From Sabellastarte sp. h YS-2021 (Eukaryota; Annelida; Polychaeta; Sabellida; Sabellidae), in contig OZ024929.1 of the NCBI GenBank assembly GCA_964017235.1, positions 25,851,464-25,915,463 of the forward strand: a stretch of DNA of 64,000 nucleotides, read 5' to 3'. Of the stretch, positions 8,321-18,012 are shown piece after piece (the first letter of the stretch is position 1; each line of letters begins with the position of its first letter). A program made the translations under genes and the position numbers. The notes below the pieces were generated by a model. That model worked only from the letters and a program-made list of their open reading frames with translations, had not been told where the DNA came from and did no database searches.

Positions 8321-9570
8321 TGGGTCGAAAATTTTGACGAAATCACTCTATCTTGCACAGTTAAGAAGATAGAAGCAAATTCCTGTTTTTCTATTTTTGG
8401 CAAAAATTTGAAAATTCAAAATGGCCGCCACTTTTGGGAAAAGGAAAATTTTTTGAAAATTGCCAAGAGTACATTTCTTAGATACCCTATGGGTCGAAAA
8501 TTTCAACGAAATAACTCTATTTTGCACGGTTAAGGCAAATTTGTGCTTTTCCATTTTGGGCAAAAATTCGAAAATTCAAAATGGCCGCCATATGTGGGGA
8601 GGGGAAAATTTTTTGAAAATTGCAGAGTACATTTCTTAGATACCCCGTGGATCGAAAATTTTGACGAAATCGCTCTATCTCGCACAGTTAAGGAGATAGA
8701 AGCAATTTTGTGTTTTGCCATTTTTGGCAAAAATTCGAAAAATCAAAATGGCCGCCATTTTTGGGGAGGGGAAAATTTTTTGAAAATTGCAAAGAGTACA
8801 TTCCTTAGATACCCTGTGGGTTGAAAATTTCGACGAAATCGCTCTATCTCGCACGGTTAAGGAGATAGAAGGAAATTTGTGTTTTGCCATTTTTGGCAAT
8901 AATTCAAAAATTCAAAATGGCCGCCATATTTGGGGAGGGGAAAATTTTTTGAAAATTGTAAAGATTACATTCGTTAGATACCCTGTGGGTCGAAAATTTT
9001 GACGAAATCGCTCTATCTCGCACGTTTAAGGAGATAGAAGCAAATTTGTGTTTTGCCATTTTTGGCAAAAATTCGATAATTCAAAATGGCCGCCATTTTT
9101 GGGGAGGGAAAATTTTTTTGAAAATTGCAAAGAGTACATTCCTTAGATACCCTGTGGGTCGAAAATTTCGACGAAATCGCTCTATCTCGCATGGTTAAGG
9201 AGATAGAAGCAAATTTGTGTTTTGCCATTTTTGGCAAAATTCGATAATTCAAAATGGCCGCCATTTTTGGGGAGGGAAAATTTTTTTGAAAATTGCAAAG
9301 AGTACATTCCTTAGATACCCTGTGGGTCGAAAATTTCGACGAAATCGCTCTATCTCGCATGGTTAAGGAGATAGAAGCAAATTTGTGTTTTGCCATTTTT
9401 GGCAAAAATTCGAAAATTCAAAATGGCCGCCATTTTTGGGGAGGGGAAAATTTTTTGAAAATTGTAAAGATTACATTCCTTAGATACCCTGTCGCTCTAT
9501 TTCACACGGTTAAGGAGATAGAAGCAAAAATTTCGACGAAATCGCTCTATCTCGCACGGTTTAGGAGATA
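8321..9570 (+). repeat. Tandem array, ~160-170 bp units, about 7 copies
   Basis: ATGGCCGCC boxes recur at 8421, 8581, 8748, 8917, 9086, 9253 and 9423, giving periods of 160-170 bp. Each unit also holds GTCGAAAATTTCGACGAAAT, CTCTATCTCGCACGGTTAAG and a purine-rich GGGGAGGGGAAAATTTTTTG. The unit is related to the arrays at 14868-16850, 22790-25925 and 49300-49720. Open frames on both strands come from the repeat and are not genes. Confidence 0.93.
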
Positions 9571-9948
9571 TGAGCACATTTGCCTTTTTCAGTATTCAAA
9601 ATAGCCAATTAATCATTTATTTAATTAATTACTCACTCATCTATGAAGCAATTACCCCCAAAAGCAATTCCATACAAGCTATTAACCCAATGAACCTCCA
9701 TACCAAATTTCAGAAAGCTAGGCTTAATACCATTCCTTAAAATGTCTGGAAACCAAAGAGCTACTCAAAAGTAGCAAAGTAGCTATTACTCAGTTAGCTA
9801 TAGAGCTATCATCACCAAAAGCAATCCCATACAAGCTATTAACCCAATAAACCTGCATGCCAAGTTTGGTAAAGATAGGATAAGAACTGTTGCCTAAAAT
9901 GTCTGGAAACCAAGTGGGACGGCGGACGGCGGAAAAAGCAAAAATAAT

Positions 9949-9975
9949 ATGTCCACCCCCCAGTGGGGTGGACAT
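9949..9975 (+). other. 3-prime terminal hairpin of Helitron-like element A
   Basis: Perfect 11-bp stem ATGTCCACCCC / GGGGTGGACAT with loop CCAGT, lying right at the junction with the outer hAT element. One arm recurs at 8181-8190 near the other end. Confidence 0.85.
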
Positions 9976-10056
9976 AAAAATATGCTACCGACCCTGCCCT
10001 AGCAGTGAATACTTCGAACTTAGTTAAAATTGTTTATCATAATAAGAAACATGTAC

Positions 10057-10151
10057 CGGTCGTTCATTTGGGTCCTGGAAGTAAATCTTGATAACAATTT
10101 CAAACTCTCCCCAGCCTGTTTCAGTCACTTCATAGGGCTGTTTTGTAATAA
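10057..10151 (-). CDS. YEATS4: YEATS4 exon: reader-pocket segment of YEATS domain
   Basis: 95-bp exon between acceptor TTTTCTCCAG and donor GTACAT. It begins in phase 1 (TT completing a GTT Val codon with the last G of the previous exon) and ends at CCG (Pro). It encodes [20 protein letters not shown] and onward to DPNERP. TGWGEF carries the Trp and Phe that help form the acyl-lysine pocket of GAS41-type YEATS domains. The next exon follows in phase. Close agreement with the family makes this firm. Confidence 0.96.
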
Positions 10152-10261
10152 CTGGAGAAAACAAATGCAAGTGCACAATCCAAAATATAGAAATATAAGC
10201 TTAACTTGTTAACTTAGTTACTCGACAATGACTAGAGATCAAAAATAAATCATTTATCTGC

Positions 10262-10600
10262 CATTGAGGCCTGGTGGGTAAAACAGTCGCCTATGAACAC
10301 AGACGACCTGGTCACCTGGGTATGATCCCAGATACAGGCAGATACAAATAGTAGATTGAAAGACACTTAATATGGCGGTCCTCTGTCATTGGATGCTATC
10401 CTCACTGGCAGGCTAAAGAATCCTAACAACATTGATAAATGGTCATCCCTGCATCTCTGTCTTTCAGTTAGAGGAATGTCAGTCATCAGAGAGCCTGGGC
10501 TGTACTTGTGCAGTTGGGATTGGTAATCTAGTGATAATTGTTCTGTATTAGAGGGGATATTGTACTGAGTACAAATATACAAAACACAATACAACACTCA
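10262..10600 (+). mobile_element. Probable tRNA-related SINE
   Basis: Starts with a tRNA-like stretch (GGCCTGGTGGGTAAAACAG, and a box B-like GGGTATGATCCCAG at about 10318-10331). It ends with ATACAAAACACAATACAACAC; a second copy of this 3-prime end occurs at 17325-17372. No clear target duplication was found. It lies in the intron upstream of a YEATS4 exon. Confidence 0.5.
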
Positions 10601-10896
10601 AATATACTACAAAATAGTTTACACACTGGTCTTTCCTATATTAGGGATGGGTCGGTATCAAAAATACTGTATAAGCAGACATTTTAGCTAGAAGAAAATT
10701 TCCTAATTCTTCATTTTTAAGAAATTCATTACAATTAATTTTTACTTATAGCTAGTTTCTTCTTGAAATATTAATACAGATTAAAAATTTCATCAGGAAT
10801 TAATTATTTCTATCCAAACTCATAAGCTAAAATAGTTAAAATTAATGCCTAGTGAAAATTTCAACATATACAATTAGAAAATTTTAATTGTACATT
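10601..10896. other. AT-rich intron sequence
   Basis: No gene seen. TTAGGGATGGGTCGGTATC at about 10641 resembles the ends of the TAGGGCAGGG hAT family and may be a relic end, but no partner was found. Confidence 0.4.
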
Positions 10897-10904
10897 AAAT
10901 TTTT

Positions 10905-11100
10905 ATAAGTTAATATCTTACCTAACAGACATAGCTAGTGCCTGGTGCCAGCCGACCTCGCCAAATGTCAGAAGAAAGATGTCTTGGACAATGCTCGGAT
11001 CGGGCCGGCAACCTCCCCGCGACTCGCCAGATGTCAGCACTCTTCCTCTCCACCAATCACAGTGTGCCGTCGAGTCATGTGACCCCGTCTTTTCGTTGAA
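10905..11100 (-). repeat. Inverted terminal repeat (3-prime) of DIRS copy 2
   Basis: Pairs with the reverse complement of 14396-14600 along its length; shared blocks include AACAGACATAGCTAGTGCC, AGAAGAAAGATGTCTTG and GTCGAGTCATGTGACC. Confidence 0.92.
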
Positions 11101-11430
11101 AGGTAATCAAGCCCCTAGTAAGATAAAAGCGGGGCAGGACAGGTGGGACCAAAGTGCCCCCCCCCGCTTTTTCTGTTCCTCCTACAAGGTACAACAAAGG
11201 AAGGATTGGAGCAACCCAAATAGGCCCTTTTAGGGGAAGAAAAGATGGGAGTCCTAAAACAGGGGAAACAGAGAGTGGACCTCCAACCTGATACCCTTGG
11301 TATGTAAGTAAACGGTCTGAGAAAAGAAAGGATTAAGAGGCCAGAAAAGACCAGGCTCCTTAAACCAAATGAAAACAAGAAACAACATTATGTTACACCT
11401 ATGTACAAAAGACAACTAGATATTAACAAC
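11101..11430 (-). other. 3-prime noncoding part of DIRS copy 2
   Basis: Between the recombinase stop and the terminal repeat. It has a 10-base C run followed by GC (11157-11168) and purine-rich sequence. No internal complementary region was recognised. Confidence 0.6.
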
Positions 11431-12500
11431 CTAGTGTCGGATTTGTTGGGCCGCCACCACAGGGTCCAAATGAAACAGTTCTATGTCAGCCCAGGCAACA
11501 TCCTTCAAGTAGAATTGGGTAAAAGTGTTGTGCGATTTCCAAGGGCAGGCTGACAGAATTTGATCCAAGGAGACTCCTCCTTGGAAGGCCTTAGATGCAG
11601 TGAAAGCCCGGACATCATGAGCTTTAACCTGGGGAAGATGAAGATTTCTCCTGATCAGCCAATTCATAACATAAGATCACGGTCTTTTTGATCCAAGATG
11701 AAATGGTAGCAGGAGAAATGTCTTTGGAAAAACCTTGTTTAAAGGAGACAAATACTAAATCTTTACCTTGTCTCAGGTCTTTGATTTTATCCAAGTAATA
11801 TCTCAGAGCTCTTACTGGACAAAGGGATCTGTCCTCCTTAAGGGACTTGTCTAAGGTTGGGGCCAAGGCCGGGATAACTACGGGGGCCACACTAGTTGGA
11901 CCTTCTCGCGCTAGTTGATTCTTTGACAAAAAGCTGAGAGAAGGGTACAGGAAAATCTTAGACCAATCCGCCTGATGATGGATGTTTTTGATTAACCAGG
12001 CGTGTATCTCACTCCTGTGTTTTCCTGACCCCAAGGCCAAAAGGAAAACCGTCTTAAAGGTAAGGTGCTTCAAAGAGGCCTGTTTGAGAGGCTCAAAAGG
12101 AGCCTTGGTCAACTGATGAAGGACCAAAGAAAGATTCCAAGTAGGGACACCCCTGCGTCCTTTAGGTCTATACCGATGAAAGCTATCGAGGAGGTGGTTG
12201 AGATTCTCATCCCAACTAATGTTAATGGAAAAGTTTCCCCAACTTATCTGCAATGGCTGTTCTATAGCCATCTATTGTGCTGGGTTGCAGTTTCTTTTCC
12301 TGAAAGAGGTGCAGGAGGAAATCCGCAAAGTGTTTTATAGTAGGAGTACTGAAGTCCACCTTGTTGTTGTTGCACCAAGGGACAAAAAAGGACCACTTTG
12401 CTTCATACACTGATCTGGTAGAGCTTCTCTGAGGAGCCTCAATTCTCTCTGCCACTTGGCTAGAGAAACCTTGTTCCTGGATACTCTCGGCTCGAGGAGC
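11431..12500 (-). pseudogene. Tyrosine recombinase pseudogene of DIRS copy 2
   Basis: Matches the recombinase of copy 1 over its whole length, but across at least three frames: 11431-11667, 11624-12271 and 12222 upwards. So there are at least two frameshifts. The Arg region is GSGKHRSEIHAW (second basic residue changed), the HDVRAF box and the FTQFYL Tyr are kept. It cannot make the full enzyme as it stands. Confidence 0.9.
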
Positions 12501-14040
12501 CATGCATGTAGATTTAGGTTCCGTAGATCCCAGTGTACATTCCCGCTGAACGGTTGAACCAATAGGTTCTCCCACACTGGGAGTAGCAGAGGAATCTGGG
12601 AGGAAAGCATGACTAGGTTCCAGAACCAAGGCATGTTTGGCCACCCCGGGGCTATCAAAATCATCCTGTGATAATTTTGATGTAACAGTTTGCTGATCAC
12701 CTTGCCCAGAAGGGCTACTGGGGGAAGCATACAGGTCCAGATGATCCCATGAAAAGCTGAGGGCATCGACGGCCCACGCCCTCTGATCTGGAACCAGAGA
12801 GACAAACCGGGATAACTTCTTGTTGTATCTGGTTGTGAACAGGTCTATTTGAGGCCTGTGCCACCTGTGACAGATCTGATCGAATATCTCCTGTTGGAGA
12901 TACCATTCGGTCTGGATCACGTGCCTGTGCCTGGACAACTTGTCTGCAATCACATTTAGATGACCCGGTATGTGTCGGGCTGACAGGAGGATGCTGTGGT
13001 TGTTGAACCAAGAAAGAAGACGCCACACAAGGGCACAGAGAGAACCTGATCACATACCCCCCTCCTTGTTGATGTATGACACTACCGTGTTGTTATCTGA
13101 CGCAACAAGGACAGTTTTTCCCTGGCAAAGTGGTTCGAATTTCCTCAGAGTCAGGAGGACTGCCTTCATCTCCAGATAGTTTATGTGGAGCTTGCTTTCT
13201 GGGAGAACATTGGCTTCCTGTGTCCACCATTTTAGGTGAACGTGGAGGGACCTGGGAAACAGAGTTTCTTTCTCCAGGGACTCTGGAACGTGCCAGTTCC
13301 TCTTTAGGTGCCATTGAATGGCAAGACGCCCCAGGAGAACCTGTTTTCTGGTAGCTGTCAGAAGCCCAATGAGAGACATTATCTGCCTGACGGTGCAAAA
13401 GGGAGCGTCCAGCAGAGATCTGATCTTTTGGTTCAGGGCATGCCACCTTTCCGACTACTGACTTCTGACTACTCCTTGAACTAGACCGTACTGATATCCT
13501 ACGAAATAGAATACCTGTTTTGGAATCAGTTCGGATTTTTGAACGCTGACTACCGAACCTAGCTCCTGACACAGGGACAGGAGAGTTTGGGTGTCGTGCA
13601 AGCATTCTTCCCGCGAGATTGACCGAATCAGCCAATCAGCCAGGTACTGGATTCCTCTGCCTGAGCCATGAGTTTTACCTCCTTCACAACTCATGTAAAC
13701 TCCATGGAAGCAGTTGAAAGACCGAACGGGAGGGCTTTGAACTGAAAAGTTTGACCTTGATTGGCAAATCTGAGGTATTTTCTTGATTTTGGATGTATGG
13801 AAATAGGCATCGCTGAAGTCCAGCGATGTGACCCATTTTCCTATTTGCACCAACGGTTGTTGGGTTTCAGAACCAAAAAGAGCCGGTTGTAAAACCCCAG
13901 AGAGTATTGAATCTGGACCATTTCAACCGCATTTTTTGGTCACCAGGGTATCCAATGCCTCCTTCAGGTAGCTGTTCCTGTGGGGATTGGCATACCCACT
14001 GAGGATCAGAGGAAATCTGGAGAGACGTGGTTTAAATCTG
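12335..14040 (-). pseudogene. RT / RNase H / methyltransferase-like pseudogene of DIRS copy 2
   Basis: Fragments in several frames. RT N-terminal block near 13985-14040 (LSRFPLILSGYANPHRN), RNase H pieces at 13050-13379 (EMKAV, SDNNTVV, YINKEGG), and the C-terminal region with APGWPNMPWF at 12335-12805. The YLDD box is changed in this copy. The overlapping frame used by the recombinase is also open for long stretches here (12715-13053 and 13093-13635), as in copy 1. Confidence 0.88.
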
Positions 14041-14289
14041 CAGAACTGACAGCTTTCAGTACAGTTACAGTAGATGGATCTACTAACCCCTTCTCAGACA
14101 AAGGTTTTTCTTTCCGTATTTTATAAGTAGGGGTGGCTAATTGCTTTAATTGTTCTGGAGAAAGCGAATTACATAACTCACAGTCTTTGCCAGCAACACA
14201 CGGACCATCTCCAATCCCCTTCTCTCTGCATCGTGCGCATTTTAAATGGAGGTCGTAAATGTGCCCCTTCTTTGTCCTACAGATGCCAT
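14030..14289 (-). pseudogene. Gag N-terminal remnant of DIRS copy 2
   Basis: ATG at 14289 starts MASVGQRRGT, then a frameshift; the Cys cluster continues in the neighbouring frame (LKCARCREK, PCVAGKDCELC). After ~90 residues the sequence passes directly into RT, so roughly 600 residues of Gag are missing compared with copy 1. Confidence 0.88.
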
Positions 14290-14395
14290 GATAGATAGTG
14301 AACTGAATATCCAAAAACTACACAGAAATATTTCACCAAACACACTTAATTTATGAAAATAAAACAGTAAAATTAGACGCGTGAATGCAAATGGC

Positions 14396-14600
14396 GCCAA
14401 GAGAAAAGATGAGGTCACATGACTCGACAGCGCACTGTGATTGGGGTAGAGGAGGAGTGCTGCCATCTGGCGAGTCACGGGGAGGTTGCCGGCCCAGTCC
14501 GAGCATTGCTCAAGACATCTTTCTTCTGACGTTTGGTGGGGTCAGTTGGCGCCGGGCACTAGCTATGTCTGTTAGGCAAGATATTTTAACGCAATAAAAA
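14396..14600 (-). repeat. Inverted terminal repeat (5-prime) of DIRS copy 2
   Basis: Reverse complement of 10905-11100 with scattered mismatches; ends TTTTAACGCAATAAAA like the 5-prime edges of copies 1 and 3. Confidence 0.92.
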
Positions 14601-14610
14601 TGTAGCTTGT

Positions 14611-14690
14611 GAGGCCACCAATGCACAACTGTTCCAATTTCCTGAATCTGAAAAAAGATGCATTTTAGTAAACCCTTAATCAAATATCAA
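14611..14690. repeat. Copy of a short dispersed repeat (CACCAATGCAAAACTGTTCC family)
   Basis: GGCCACCAATGCACAACTGT here resembles 28346-28440 and, on the other strand, 37660-37775. Nature unknown; possibly the end of an unrecognised element. Confidence 0.4.
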
Positions 14691-14867
14691 CTTCCTACAC
14701 TTTTCCAAACAAGATTTTTTTTCAGCTGCTTGGCTGTCTGCACAGCTAGACACTCTGGGTGAAAACAATTCCTGAACATTCTTTAAAGGCTGTAGGACAA
14801 AAATGCTCTCAGTATCAAACTAGAGTATTGCTTCGCAAGAGAAAGAGAAATTGTTTTTGCATAGCAA

Positions 14868-16850
14868 AAACAAGGCGTCCCAAAACGACTTTTTGGGGAA
14901 AAGTTGCCAATAGACTCTGCAGATACACTGTGGATCAAAAATTTTGTCGAAATCGCTCTATCTTGCACCGTTTCCGAGGTAAATGCGTTTTTCTGTTTTA
15001 AGCAGAAATTCAAGATGGCCGCCAAAAATGTCGGGTAAACAATTTTGGGGAAAAGTAGCCAGTAGACTCTACAGATAACCTATGGGTCAAAAATTCCATC
15101 TAAATCACTCTATCTCGCACCATTTCCGAGATAAAAGAAATTCAAGATGGCTGCCAAAAATGGTGGGAAAACGATTTTTTGGAACAGTCGCCAGTAGACT
15201 CTGCAGATACCCCGTGGGTCAAAAATTTTGTCAAAATCGGTCTATCTCATACTGTTTTCAAGATAAATACATTTTTGCGCTTTATGCAGAAATTCATGAT
15301 GGCCGCCAAAATGGCGGGAAAACGATTTTTGGGAAAACTCGTCAGTAGACTCTGCAGTTATCTGTAGGTCGAAATCACTCTATCTTGCACTGTTTCCAAG
15401 ATAAATGTGTTTTTTTGTGTTTTACGCAGAAATTCAAGATGGCTGCCAAAATGGCGGGAAATCAATTTTTTGGAAAACTCGCTAGTTAACTGCAGATACC
15501 CTGCGGGTCAAAAATTTCGTTGGAAACTGCTCTATCTCGCACCATTATTGAGATAAATTCATTTTTGCGTTTTACGCAGAAATTCAAGATGGCCGCCAAA
15601 AATGGCAGGAAAATGATTTTGGGGAAAAGTCGCCAGTAGACTTTGCAGACACAGGGTTCCCACAGACTTTTGATAACTGGATTCAAGGTCTTTTCAAGGA
15701 TTTTCAAGGTCAACAACAACAATTCTTTACCTTCCCTTCTAGCTGTCCATTCCTCCCACCAAATTATTTGCTGAGTCTGCAAATAGCCGTAAAACTAGAT
15801 GATGCAGATGCAGAAGTTGGGCAACAACAAATTCACGGATTTTTGAAGGAATTTATTCAATTTCGGCCAAATTCAAGGACTTTCAAGGCCTTGAAAATGA
15901 AGGAATTTTTTCATGGATTTTCAAGGAATTTCAAGGATGTGGGAACCCTGAGATACCTTGTGGATCAAAAATTTCATCCAAACCGCTCTATCTCGCACCG
16001 TTATCGAGATAAATGCGTTTTTGCATTTTACGCAGAAATTCAAGATGGCCAGCATGAACGGCAGGAAAACAATTTTTGAGAAAAGTCACCAGTACACTCT
16101 GCAGATACCTTGTGGATCAAAAAATTTGTCAAAATCGCTCTATCTTTTCCAAGATAAATGAGTTTTTGCATTTTACACAGAAATTCAAGACGTGTGCCAA
16201 AAATGGCGGGAAAACAATTTTTGGGAGCCAGTAGACTCCGCAGATACCCTCCGGTCAAAACTTTCCTCAAAGTCCCTCTCGCACCGTTATCAAGATAAAT
16301 GTGTTTTTGCGTTTTACGCAGAAATTCAAGATGGCCATCAAAAACGGCGGGAAAACGATTTTGGGGAAAAGTCGCCAGTAGACTCTGCAGATACCCTGTG
16401 GGTAAAATATTTTGTCGAAAGCACTTTATCTCGCACCGTTATTGAAACAAATGAGTTTTTGCATTTTATGCAGAAATTCAAGATGGTTGCTAAAAATGGC
16501 GGGAAAACAATAGCACTCTATCTCGCACCGTTATCAAAACAAATGAGTTTTTGCATTTTATGCAGAAATTCAAGATGGTTGCCAAAAATGGCGGGAAAAC
16601 AATTTTGGGGAAAAGTTGCCAGTACACTCTACAGATACCCTGTGGGTCAAAAATTTTGTCGAAATCACTCTATCTCATACTGTTTCCGAGATAAATGTGT
16701 TTTTGCATTTTACGCAGTAATTCAAGATGGCTGCCAATGGGAAAACGATTTGGGGAAAAAGTCACCAGTAGACTGAGCAGATACCCTGTGGGTAAAAACT
16801 TTTGTCGAAAATGCTCTATCTCGCACCGTTTCTGAGATATTAAAGATTTT
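14868..16850 (+). repeat. Tandem array, ~133-157 bp units, about 11 copies, interrupted by a MITE
   Basis: Units contain TTCAAGATGGCCGCCAAAAA, GGCGGGAAAACGATTTT, GTAGACTCTGCAGATACCC and CTCTATCTCGCACCGTTTC. Start boxes recur at about 15014, 15147, 15299, 15439 and 15589, then from 16044 after the MITE. Divergence between units is high, unlike array C. Confidence 0.9.
15652..15950. mobile_element. hAT-like MITE inside the array of element B
   Basis: 299 bp with inverted ends CAGGGTTCCCACA and TGTGGGAACCCTG. The array reads TTGCAGACA before it and AGATACC after it, consistent with a short, decayed target duplication within the repeat motif GCAGATACC. Internal TTTTCAAGGATTTTCAAGG repeats. No coding capacity. 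Confidence 0.8.
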
Positions 16851-17229
16851 TCATATTCAGCGTTAAGAAAAATTGGGGCGTATAGTTAATCATTAATGAG
16901 TCGGTCATTTTCTTTTGGATCACTTCTAAAAGTTTATGATTTCCGGTTATCTATATAAAGAATCTACTTGCCAAATTTCATGTGAATAGGTGAAGCGCCT
17001 TTTAAGTTACCATCCAGACAAACACACCCCTTTGAAAAACATGTTTTTGGTCATGTGACTTCTCTGATTGGTTGAAATGTCATGACACCATATTCAAAAA
17101 TTTTTCCCAGGGCTACTGCATACATTTCTAAATTTGAAGAGATTCTGCCCAGTGGTTGCCAAGCTATAAGCAAGAGAAAAGCAGGAGCCAGCGGAGCCAC
17201 TCTCTCTTCCCTCTCCCCTAAATACAAGC

Positions 17230-17251
17230 AAGTGTCCCTTGCGGGACGCTT
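17230..17251 (+). other. 3-prime terminal hairpin of element B
   Basis: 9-bp stem AAGTGTCCC / GGGACGCTT (one G-T pair) with loop TTGC. Element C has the same hairpin with a perfect stem. Confidence 0.85.
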
Positions 17252-17324
17252 AATACCATGGCCACATACTCAGCCCTAACTTATATATGACCACCACTAC
17301 GTCTGAAGAGATCATAATGTACTT

Positions 17325-17372
17325 AGGAGATATTGCACTGAGTTCAAATATACAAAATACAATACAATACTC
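17325..17372 (+). mobile_element. 3-prime fragment of the SINE also found at 10262-10600
   Basis: AGATATTGCACTGAGTTCAA and ATACAATACAATAC match the 3-prime end at about 10555-10600, including sequence beyond it (AAAATAGTTTACAC). Confidence 0.5.
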
Positions 17373-17638
17373 CTATGCACTCCCTTAAAATAGTTTACAC
17401 TGATCAACTTATATGTCCTCACAGTGTTTATTACAGCACAACCCCTATTATCTGACCTTCGTATGAGAGTAAAATTGTTTCTGGATAATAGAAACTTCAT
17501 AAAGCCTAAAGAGAATTGATTGAAAGAATTTAGGGAGAAAAAGGCTGTGCTTATACTGTGCTTGTCATTATACTACAGTGTATATGACGATATTCATATA
17601 AAGGAACAAACCACAGATTTCTGTGATGTGATACATAC

Positions 17639-17705
17639 CTCTGTTTGGATTGGCATAACTTTCATGGAGTTTAAAATTCACCTTCTTTACATAGGCTGAC
17701 ATGTC
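17639..17705 (-). CDS. YEATS4: YEATS4 exon: central YEATS domain segment
   Basis: 67-bp exon between acceptor AATAG and donor GTATGT. It encodes [20 protein letters not shown] followed by NR, and leaves one G that completes a Val codon with the next exon. HESY contains the Ser and Tyr of the acyl-lysine pocket of GAS41-type YEATS domains. It starts in phase 0 after the Glu ending the previous exon. About 45 bp upstream, the intron holds a partial copy of its first ~20 bases (17747-17770). Confidence 0.95.
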
Positions 17706-18012
17706 CTATTAAACAGTGTAAAACATAATATAATCATCTAATCATCTTCTTTACAGAGGCTGACATGTATAAAATTTGTTTTATTTCATAAGGAAAACTA
17801 TGTGTCTTGATATCTTTTCATTATTTATTTTCAAAAGAGAAAAATTTTTATTACTTATTTTTTTGGTACTTTGAAAAGAAAGGCATATTTGTTCATAAAA
17901 TAGGAACCAAAAATACAAGGCAAAGCTTATAAACCTGTCATTTAGAAAATGATACTCATCAAGTTTGTAAAGAAATGTGTATAGAAGATGAATTTCTTTT
18001 ACTTGTGTCTAT

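Larger units (their letters stand above)
8180..9975 (+). mobile_element. Helitron-like (HINE/pearl-like) element A
   Basis: Near its 5-prime end is ATGTCCACCC (8181-8190), a copy of one arm of the strong terminal hairpin at 9949-9975. Between them lies a tandem array (8321-9570) and a shorter duplicated tail (about 9650-9905, CAAAAGCAATYCCATACAAG twice). The plan matches elements B, C, D, F and I. It was inserted inside a hAT-like element. The 5-prime limit is approximate. Assignment to Helentron-type non-autonomous elements is by architecture, not homology search. Confidence 0.65.
7765..10001. mobile_element. hAT-like non-autonomous element (family TAGGGCAGGG) with nested Helitron-like insert
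   Basis: Starts TAGGGCAGGGTTGGTA and ends TACCGACCCTGCCCTA. Flanking 8-bp duplications differ at one base (GTAGTGAA at 7757-7764, GCAGTGAA at 10002-10009). Both ends match the second copy at 18013-19242, which lies in the opposite orientation and has its own duplication, so the boundaries are mutually supported. Most of its length is a later insert (about 8180-9975), since the right-hand piece of hAT sequence is only ~26 bp. Confidence 0.85.
6970..10056. other. YEATS4: YEATS4 intron (3.1 kb)
   Basis: Intron between two recognised exons. 6970-7764 is unique-looking AT-rich DNA with several AGGTCA-type half sites. 7765-10001 is one hAT-like element with a nested Helitron-like element. The donor (GTACAT) and acceptor (CTGCAG) agree with the flanking exon phases. 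Confidence 0.85.
10897..14600 (-). mobile_element. DIRS-like retrotransposon, copy 2 (internally deleted, decayed)
   Basis: 3.7-kb minus-strand element with ~190-bp inverted terminal repeats at both ends. Edges match the family: ATAAGTTAATATCTTACCTA at left, TTTTAACGCAATAAAA at right. Most of Gag and the region before RT are deleted, so a Gag start is joined to RT near 14040. The RT and recombinase frames carry frameshifts. No internal complementary region was found next to the left repeat, where copy 3 has one. It lies inside a YEATS4 intron in the same orientation as the gene. Confidence 0.93.
14818..17253 (+). mobile_element. Helitron-like (HINE/pearl-like) element B
   Basis: 5-prime end AACTAGAGTATTGC, then a small hairpin (TTTTTGCATAGCAAAAA) and GGCGTCCC. 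A tandem array and a unique tail follow (GGTCATGTGACTTCTCTGAT region). It ends in hairpin AAGTGTCCC-TTGC-GGGACGCTT at 17230-17251. The same layout and matching ends occur in element C (22641-26295) and, on the minus strand, D (48985-49907). A hAT-like MITE is inserted in its array. No coding capacity. Confidence 0.75.

Noticed and set aside
10979-11378. Open frames in the terminal repeat of DIRS copy 2
   Set aside because: They cover inverted repeat and noncoding sequence, with no counterpart in the other copies.
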